Origin: Sphingobacterium litopenaei
Lineage (GTDB): Bacteria; Bacteroidota; Bacteroidia; Sphingobacteriales; Sphingobacteriaceae
DNA length: 64,000 nt
Assembly (NCBI RefSeq): GCF_014692495.1
Contig: NZ_JACOIJ010000002.1
Span: 169,957-233,956 of the forward strand
Direction: 5' to 3'
Shown here: one piece after another, positions 58,142-64,000 of the stretch
Layout of the letters: each line of letters begins with the position of its first letter
Position numbering within the stretch: the stretch's first letter is position 1
Translations under genes and position numbers: made by a program
The notes under the pieces: generated by a model
Told to the model about the DNA's origin: nothing
Database searches by the model: none
The model's input: only the letters and a program-made list of their open reading frames with translations

Positions 58142-58175
58142 AATTCTGTTGTAAAAAAAATTAAGAACGTAGGTT

Positions 58176-59741
58176 ATGAAAAAGATAGTAGCATTAAGTA
58201 AAGCTTTTATTTCATCGGTCATATTGATGATGAGCTGTACAAAAGATTTGGACCAATTTCCAACGATAGAAACTACATCAGAAAATGTATATACCTCATT
58301 GGAAGGTTATAAATCCGTGATGGCCAAACTATATGGCTCATTTGCGGTAGCAGGGAATAATAGAGGTGATGGGGACGCGGACATGGCTAGCTCTACAGCT
58401 TCTTGGGGGTATTTGCGTGTGTATTTCAATATGCAAGAGGTACCGACAGATGAGCTTATTTACTCGTGGGCTGGAGGTGATAATATGGTGGATTTGCAAT
58501 TCATGAGCTGGGGAGCATCAGACACTTGGGTAAGTGCGATGTACTACCGGATTTATTACAGTATAGCGTTGGCAAATGAATTTTTGAGAAATGCAGGAGA
58601 TGATAAAATCGCTGGTTTTTCGGATAGTGAAAAAAGTGAAATTCAATCTTTCAAGGCAGAAGCTCGTTTTCTAAGAGCTTTAGCGTATACGCATGCGATG
58701 GATTTGTATGGCAATGTACCTTTTGTGCAGGAAACAGATCCTGTAAGTGCGTTTTTTCCACAACGTATCACGCGCTCCGATTTATTTGATTTTATTGAAA
58801 AGGAACTTGTAGCGATTTCAGATATTTTACCTGCTCCAAAACAAAATCAATATGGACGTGTAAGTAGAGGTGCATCTTGGGCTTTATTGGCAAAAAATTA
58901 TTTGAATGCAGAAATATACACAGGAAAAGCAAGGTACAATGACTGTGTGACGTATAGTAAGAAAGTCATTGATGCTGGTTATACTTTAGAGAGTGATTAC
59001 AAAAAATTGTTCAATGCAGATAATGACAAGCGCACCAATGAAATCATTTTTGCCATACAAGCAGATGTAGAACGTACGAATTCTTGGGGAGCAACTACCT
59101 ATTTGGTTAATGGACCTATTGTAGGTTCGATGAAAGCAGCGGATTATGGTGTGTTATCGGGATGGAATAGCTTCCGCACCTTGCGTGAGTTTGTGAAATT
59201 ATTTGAGGCAAATGACCAAAGAGGAAGGTTTTGGAAAGACGGACAATCGTTGGATGTAGATGATCCATCGACTATCAGCCAAGGTTACGGAGTCATAAAA
59301 TTCACGAATTTGTATGACAATGGAACATCTAAAACAGATGAAGGTATGGTCAACACGGATTTTCCAATGATACGTTTAGCGGATGTGTACTTGACCTATG
59401 CAGAGGGGACACTTCGTAATGGTGGCGGCAATCTTAATGAAGCATTGGCATTGGTAAATAGTTTACGTCAACGTGCTTATGGCAATGCAAGCGGTAATAT
59501 TAGCACGGCACAATTGAATCTGGATTTCATTTTAGCAGAACGAGGTAGAGAACTTTTCTGGGAAGCTACAAGACGTACGGATTTGATTCGTTTTGGCAAA
59601 TTCACAACCAATGCTTATTTATGGCAATGGAAAGGTGGAAGTGTAGATGGAGTTGCGGTAGATAGCAAATACAATTTGTATCCTATTCCGACAACAGACC
59701 TTTCCGCTAACCCTAATTTGATTCCAACGACAGGTTATTAA
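58176..59741 (+). CDS. SusD/RagB-like surface glycan-binding lipoprotein
   Basis: A 521-residue partner of the SusC protein just upstream. The lipoprotein signal ends ILMMSCTKDLDQFPTIETTS. TPR-type helices carry AEARFLRALAYTHAMDLYGN and GRVSRGASWALLAKNYLNAE, classic for canonical SusD. The C-terminal half has MIRLADVYLTYAEGTLRNGG and LILAERGRELFWEATRRTDL-type sequence (seen as FILAERGRELFWEATRRTD). The length is usual. It caps the transporter and binds the glycan. Confidence 0.94.
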   Translation: MKKIVALSKAFISSVILMMSCTKDLDQFPTIETTSENVYTSLEGYKSVMAKLYGSFAVAGNNRGDGDADMASSTASWGYLRVYFNMQEVPTDELIYSWAGGDNMVDLQFMSWGASDTWVSAMYYRIYYSIALANEFLRNAGDDKIAGFSDSEKSEIQSFKAEARFLRALAYTHAMDLYGNVPFVQETDPVSAFFPQRITRSDLFDFIEKELVAISDILPAPKQNQYGRVSRGASWALLAKNYLNAEIYTGKARYNDCVTYSKKVIDAGYTLESDYKKLFNADNDKRTNEIIFAIQADVERTNSWGATTYLVNGPIVGSMKAADYGVLSGWNSFRTLREFVKLFEANDQRGRFWKDGQSLDVDDPSTISQGYGVIKFTNLYDNGTSKTDEGMVNTDFPMIRLADVYLTYAEGTLRNGGGNLNEALALVNSLRQRAYGNASGNISTAQLNLDFILAERGRELFWEATRRTDLIRFGKFTTNAYLWQWKGGSVDGVAVDSKYNLYPIPTTDLSANPNLIPTTGY

Positions 59742-59759
59742 AATTTAAAAATATTGAAA

Positions 59760-60815
59760 ATGAAAAATCTCATTTTATTATATACGCTGCTTTTAATAGT
59801 ATGTGCGTGTACCAAAGAAGGGGACAAAGTCATTGTAAGTGGTTTTGAAGCTCCGACTTTATCCAGCACAAAGACTCAATTGGATTTAGAGGAAGTAAAT
59901 GCTCAAAACTTAGCTTTGCAAATTGTCTGGCAGCAGCCCGTTTTGAATGCATCTCAGCCTATTTCACAAAAAGCAATCAAGAATACTTTACAGCTATCCG
60001 TAGATCAGAATTTCTCCACTATAGGTCGTTCGATTGATAGTGATGCATCTTCAATCAGCTACACACATGAACAGCTTAACCGCATTCTTTTGGGATTAGG
60101 ATTCGCTCCCAATGAAGGTAAAACTTTATATGCGCGTGTGGTTTCAAAATTAGCCAACAATATCACGCCTCTTTACAGTAATGTAATTCCCATTGCTTTA
60201 AAGGCCTATCAACCTGCAGAGAATGCAGACTATTTGCATATGTCTAATAAAGATATGACTCAGTTTCCATGGAAATTATGTTCTCGTAATAAGAATGGAT
60301 TTTATGATGGATTTGTACAGGTTGATCAATGGTACAATTTCTATTTGCTAGACGAGCCGAGTGCAGCAGCTAGCAAAATTTATGGTTCTTATCCCGCAGA
60401 TAATGGTCAATACAAATTGCATGCAGGTGATGATAGATGGAACTGTTGGACGAATAATGGAGGATACCTATATATTTCTGCAGATGTCAATAAATTGGAA
60501 TGGAAGGAAATTGTTATTTCTTCCTTATCTGTAACTGGTGATTTTAATGGTTGGAGTACTTCGGCAAACAGCATGACTTATGATGCACAAGCAAAAGTAT
60601 GGAAAGCAACGATAACGACTACTGCTCCAGAACAATGGGGTATGAAGATCTTGGTGAATGAAAGTTGGAGCTGGTTTTTCGGAACTGCCGAAAATGAAGG
60701 TGAATGTACATTATATGGTGCAGATGCGAGCGGTTTCAAATACGACAAAGTCGGTACTCATACATTGATCTTGGACCTGAGCGATCCAAAAGCTTTTAAA
60801 TACTCTATTCAATAA
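59760..60815 (+). CDS. SusE/SusF-like outer-membrane lipoprotein
   Basis: The ATG at 59760 (MKNLILLYTLLLIVCACTKE, 351 residues) is chosen over a TTG six bases earlier. The lipobox is CAC. The N-terminal SusE-type Ig-like part (about 25-150) contains QIVWQQPVLNASQP and the tandem strand-rich domains typical for the family. The C-terminal part has TGDFNGWSTSANSMTYDAQA, a SusE/SusF carbohydrate-binding module with surface tryptophans. It probably holds glycan at the cell surface next to the SusCD complex. It is third in the transport operon. Confidence 0.85.
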   Translation: MKNLILLYTLLLIVCACTKEGDKVIVSGFEAPTLSSTKTQLDLEEVNAQNLALQIVWQQPVLNASQPISQKAIKNTLQLSVDQNFSTIGRSIDSDASSISYTHEQLNRILLGLGFAPNEGKTLYARVVSKLANNITPLYSNVIPIALKAYQPAENADYLHMSNKDMTQFPWKLCSRNKNGFYDGFVQVDQWYNFYLLDEPSAAASKIYGSYPADNGQYKLHAGDDRWNCWTNNGGYLYISADVNKLEWKEIVISSLSVTGDFNGWSTSANSMTYDAQAKVWKATITTTAPEQWGMKILVNESWSWFFGTAENEGECTLYGADASGFKYDKVGTHTLILDLSDPKAFKYSIQ

Positions 60816-60827
60816 AATAATACGGTG

Positions 60828-61856
60828 ATGAAAATTTCCAAAGCCCTTCTTACGGTAGCATATGTTGTTTTATTTGTCAGTTGTGGCAACAAAAATGAGT
60901 TTCCTGATATCGATCCAGGTAAGGAGGAAAAGAATTTTGCGAAAGGTGCGGATATTGGTTGGATAACCGAAATGGAATCTAACAATGTGAAATTTTATAA
61001 CAGCGCAGGGGTTCAAATGGATGGAATAGCGTTATTGAAGAGTCTGGGCATGAATTCTATTCGTCTGAGAGTTTGGGTAAACCCAACTAATGGATGGAAC
61101 AGTAAAGAAGATGTGCTAGTGAAAGCAAAACGCGCTGCAGCTTTGGGGATGAAGGTGATGATTAATTTTCATTATAGTGATTCTTGGGCTGATCCAGGAC
61201 AGCAAAATAAACCCGCTGCATGGGTAAGTTTATCCTTCGATCAATTGAAATCAGCTGTCAATGCACATACCAAAGATGTATTGGACTTATTAAAGAAAAA
61301 TAACATCGCTGTAGGTTGGGTGCAGGTCGGTAATGAAACTGGAAATGGGATGCTTTGGAATGAAGGGAAGGCAGACCAAAATATGTCCAACTATGCGCAA
61401 TTGACCAATGCAGGATATGATGCAGTCAAAGCTATTTACTCTAATGCAAAAGTAATTGTGCATATCCATAACGGATGGGATAACAATTTATTCCGTTGGA
61501 TATTTGATGGTTTGAAAAGTAATGGTGCAAAGTGGGATGTAGTAGGTATGTCCCTTTATCCAAGCAAAGATAATTGGTCACAAATGACAGAGCAATGTAT
61601 CAGTAATATTAGAGACATGATCTCACGTTATAATAAAGAAGTCATGATTTGTGAAGTAGGATTGAGTTGGGATGAAGAAGCAGCGGCGGAGGCATGGTTG
61701 AAAGATTTATTTTCGAAATCGCAAGCTATTAGCAATAATAAGGTGCTAGGTGTTTTCTATTGGGAGCCTTTGGCTCACAATAATTGGAAAGGCTATACTT
61801 TAGGTGCATTTAATAATGCCGGTCGTCCTACTAAAGCGTTGAATGCTTTCAAATAA
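60828..61856 (+). CDS. GH53 endo-beta-1,4-galactanase lipoprotein
   Basis: The ATG at 60828 (342 residues) is chosen over an in-frame GTG three bases earlier. The lipoprotein signal is TVAYVVLFVSCGNKNEF, so the enzyme is membrane-anchored, probably on the surface. GH53 cleaves beta-1,4-galactan side chains of pectin. Motifs: KGADIGWITEMESNN, LGMNSIRLRVWVNPTNGW, VMINFHYSDSWADPGQQNKP, acid/base Glu170 in WVQVGNETGNGMLW and nucleophile Glu276 in VMICEVGLSWDEEA, then GVFYWEPLAHNNW. All key residues are present. It closes the operon before a strong terminator and names the likely substrate of the whole locus. Confidence 0.94.
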   Translation: MKISKALLTVAYVVLFVSCGNKNEFPDIDPGKEEKNFAKGADIGWITEMESNNVKFYNSAGVQMDGIALLKSLGMNSIRLRVWVNPTNGWNSKEDVLVKAKRAAALGMKVMINFHYSDSWADPGQQNKPAAWVSLSFDQLKSAVNAHTKDVLDLLKKNNIAVGWVQVGNETGNGMLWNEGKADQNMSNYAQLTNAGYDAVKAIYSNAKVIVHIHNGWDNNLFRWIFDGLKSNGAKWDVVGMSLYPSKDNWSQMTEQCISNIRDMISRYNKEVMICEVGLSWDEEAAAEAWLKDLFSKSQAISNNKVLGVFYWEPLAHNNWKGYTLGAFNNAGRPTKALNAFK

Positions 61857-61880
61857 TTAAATATACATTTACCTTCATGT

Positions 61881-61913
61881 AAAACCTAATAGTTGACAAG
61901 ACTATTAGGTTTT
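61881..61913 (+). terminator. Terminator of the galactan locus
   Basis: A perfect 13-base stem (61881-61893 with 61901-61913) with a 7-base loop and a T-rich end, 25 bases after the GH53 stop. Confidence 0.9.
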
Positions 61914-62044
61914 ATTATTCTGAGCCTTTCTGTTATATAACTACAGGGTAATTTATTAACTAAAAATATTATTTATTTTGTGTATTTAAGTATATTTGGT
62001 GTAAATACATATTCTTGAGAAAATGTATAACTAACACGTATTAA

Positions 62045-63439
62045 CCCAAGTATCAACCGCAGATATGCATAATTATTGATGATAGTGATTTGGCCCGCCT
62101 TCATTTAGTTTCTGAAGTGGCGAAATTTCCTTTATTACATGTTGTGGGTAGTTTTGAGAGTTGCATACAAGCACAAGAAAAGTTAACACATAAAGATGTT
62201 CAGGTTGCAATTAATAAGTTTGGCGGAGGAGTTTATGCGTGTTCGGCAACGATAGAACTGATTAGTTATGAAAAGTTTATTATTCCGAAAGGTGTGACTT
62301 TGCAGACGGATACGATTAATCACAAAAATCTACTGGTTTGGGGTTATTTCAAACCAGAGATTATAAGTATGAGTGCTGTCTATCGCTCTACACAATATGA
62401 AGATGGTTATGAATTGTTTGGTACTACCAATGATATGGAATTTACTGATCAGCAGATTATTGCTCGTATCAAATATTACTATCATGTTGAAGGCGTAGAT
62501 TATTTTGCGCGTACTTCTGAGACAAGCATCAAGGTATATGGATTGACGCAGACAGACAAAAAGCCTCAGCCTCCTTATTTGGTTATGTTGGATTCCACAG
62601 CAAGCAAAAGTGTTTCTAAACTTATTTGGCAAGATAATCAACATGACTCCCGAGGTTATTGGGTTTACAGAAATTCGGATGGCGAGTGGCAAAAAATATC
62701 TGATTTTATTTATGCTGTTGATTTGAAGGATGGATTAGGGGAATTTGTGGATACAGCTAATCATTTCAATAATCATTTAGTGCAATACGCTATCACTACC
62801 GAGAGTTTGAGTAATGTTGAAAGTGATTTTGTCTGATATTATAACAGTTCGTAAGGATGTAGGCCGACCAGTTGCTCCATTTTTAGTGGAAGTAATGCAG
62901 GAGAAAATTGGCAACCTTATCTTTTGGAACTTGAGTGCAGAGAATGCGAATGTTGCTATAGGCTATAATGTATGTAGAAAAATAGGCGTTGGAAATTATG
63001 AAAAGTTGAATTCGGTGCTGTTACCAATTAATATGAACTCATATCGTGATAGTATCGAAGTGGGAAGCTTGCCTATAACTTATAAAATCACAGCTGAAAA
63101 TATTCAAGGGATAGAGAGTGAATTCAGTAATGAATAGGTCGCTTTCGCAAATACCGTTAAAATTTTACCTCCTCAGAATTTAAAATCCTTTAAGATAGAT
63201 GATGATAATGTTGTAGTCTTGACATGGCAGCCATCACAAAGTAAAATTGCGAAATATTTAGTTTATCGTTTTGTTCGTGGACAAGAGGCTGTTTTAGTCG
63301 CGAAACCAATGATACTGCAGAAAAAATTGTGGATAACAAACCGAATCGAGGGGTTACCAATTATTATTTCCTAGTCGTGGTAGATGAAATTGGGAATATC
63401 TCATATCCATCAAATGAAGTTTATGAAGCATTTGAATAG
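62045..63439 (+). pseudogene. Chimeric remnant: response-regulator start fused to fibronectin type III repeats
   Basis: The open frame from 62045 has no ATG. Its first recognisable part (about 62066-62205) is the start of a LytTR-type receiver, CIIIDDSDLARLHLVSEVAK, then FPLLHVVGSFESCIQA. It is cut before the phospho-acceptor strand and runs directly into a different protein with fibronectin type III-like repeats (VQYAITTESLSNVESD, PITYKITAENIQGIESEF, NISYPSNEVYEAFE). That part is further broken by a +1 shift near 62,834, an in-frame TAG at 63135-63137 and a -1 shift near 63,300. Its last stop is at 63437-63439. No piece can be functional. It lies between the galactan locus and the rRNA operon. 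Confidence 0.8.
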
Positions 63440-63528
63440 TTTTAAACAGATTCAAATAGTTTTGTAAAAATAAAATTCCAGTTGCACAATAAGTTGTGGT
63501 GTACTTCGTTTTTATTTTTCCTGAATAC

Positions 63529-63560
63529 TTGTTTCGTATTATAAAACTTCCTTATCTTTG
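63529..63560 (+). promoter_or_regulatory. Upstream rRNA promoter P1
   Basis: TTG (63529-63531) and TATCTTTG (63553-63560), followed by C, are 21 bases apart, a near-full Bacteroidota promoter. It lies about 400 bases ahead of the 16S gene. Confidence 0.65.
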
Positions 63561-63566
63561 CACCAC

Positions 63567-63690
63567 TCCGCAAGGGAGGAACGGTTAGAAGTAACCATGA
63601 AATACGAGGTTAGAAGCAGTTTAAACTGAGAAATCAGGGAGGACAAAAAGCCATCCCTAACGGGAGGTAAACAAAAAAAACTTCAAATAA
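63567..63690 (+). other. Structured leader between the two rRNA promoters
   Basis: Several short hairpins are packed here: CTCC/GGAG closing GCAAG near 63566-63578, GGTTA/TAACC around GAAG at 63583-63596, and a perfect palindrome CAGTTTAAACTG at 63617-63628. An AGGGA/TCCCT pair follows near 63636-63658. GGTTAGAAG occurs twice (63583-63591, 63608-63616). There is no reading frame of note. It may be a leader RNA or a small RNA made from P1. Confidence 0.4.
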
Positions 63691-63692
63691 AA

Positions 63693-63723
63693 TTTGCTGT
63701 TTAAAATAAATTTTCTACCTTTG
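63693..63723 (+). promoter_or_regulatory. Downstream rRNA promoter P2
   Basis: TTTG (63693-63696) and TACCTTTG (63716-63723), each followed by C, are 19 bases apart: a perfect strong promoter of the phylum. It lies about 240 bases ahead of the 16S gene. Confidence 0.82.
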
Positions 63724-63816
63724 CAGTCCTGACGGAAACGAAGGGAAAACAAAATAAGATAAGTACAGCAGTAATGCTCGAAATATAAGAAGAAGCGCGA
63801 TGCGGATTCGATAAAA

Positions 63817-63827
63817 GTTCTTTAAGA
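63817..63827 (+). promoter_or_regulatory. boxA-like antitermination site
   Basis: GTTCTTTAAGA resembles the boxA element (TGCTCTTTAACA) found in rRNA leaders and bound by NusB-S10. It lies between P2 and the 16S gene, where boxA is expected. Confidence 0.5.
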
Positions 63828-63963
63828 AAATGATCATGTAGCGTAACGAGTAGTTTGAGAAACAACGAAAGTTAAAAAAATCAAACCTTAGTCAATAACG
63901 GAAATAGATATTAAAAAGACAATTCTATTTTTTTATAAATAGTTAGAGTCAAACTTCATTTTT

Positions 63964-64000
<37 letters not shown>

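Noticed and set aside
62814..63137. Separate small fibronectin-like gene
   Set aside because: The frame upstream and downstream continues the same repeat protein across a shift and a stop, so it is a piece of one pseudogene.
63440..63963. tRNA gene or CRISPR repeats in the rRNA leader
   Set aside because: No cloverleaf could be drawn, and the repeated 9-mer GGTTAGAAG occurs only twice without regular spacers.

Overview
The window is about 64 kb of a low-GC Bacteroidota chromosome, most likely a Sphingobacteriaceae (Sphingobacterium-like). The support is SprA of the type IX secretion system, three SusC/SusD-type outer-membrane genes sets or parts, a hybrid two-component system, a serine palmitoyltransferase with ceramide-type neighbours, TTTG / TAnnTTTG promoters and a Bacteroidota-like 16S rRNA start. 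The genus is an inference.

Bases 1 to about 6,966 are one end of an integrated conjugative element of the CTnDOT/IntDOT kind that continues off the left edge. It carries an arsenic-type regulator (arsR) with a DUF6428 gene and two near-identical operators, a small unrecognised gene, a tandem pair of excisionase-like helix-turn-helix genes, a three-gene ABC-3C conflict module (SMEK-domain protein, small middle component, DUF2326 ABC ATPase) and a tyrosine integrase. A perfect match to the CTnDOT core GTANNTTTGC at 6957-6966 marks the probable junction. It is also the -7 box of the promoter of the first chromosomal gene.

From 6,987 to 29,211 lies mostly core chromosome: a WD40 protein, a membrane protein, free methionine sulfoxide reductase, the giant sprA, ruvA, maeB, a PBP4-type peptidase, an Xaa-Pro aminopeptidase, a Tat-exported glycosylasparaginase with cutC, and a PAS histidine kinase with a stand-alone receiver. 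Between sprA and ruvA sits a decayed endo-beta-N-acetylglucosaminidase H gene with a ricin-type lectin tail. It has lost half of its barrel and is frameshifted. A ROK-SusC-SusD operon with a second ROK gene (28-35.8 kb) is a sugar-uptake locus. Its neighbour is a NagX/HGSNAT-like membrane acyltransferase, so amino sugars are a possible substrate.

From 37 to 43.6 kb are rpsO, pnp, a DUF779/aldehyde dehydrogenase pair with a divergent AraC regulator, and smpB. From 43.9 to 48.4 kb a tightly packed operon (spt, GNAT-like, epimerase-like, CDP-alcohol phosphatidyltransferase, GtrA) looks like a ceramide and headgroup pathway. From 48.5 to 61.9 kb is a polysaccharide utilisation locus (HTCS, clan GH-A hydrolase, SusC, SusD, SusE-like, GH53). 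GH53 points to beta-1,4-galactan from pectin. After it comes a heavily damaged chimeric pseudogene (response-regulator start joined to fibronectin type III repeats), then a tandem-promoter rRNA leader, and the window ends 37 bases into a 16S rRNA gene. No tRNA gene, CRISPR array or insertion sequence was seen.
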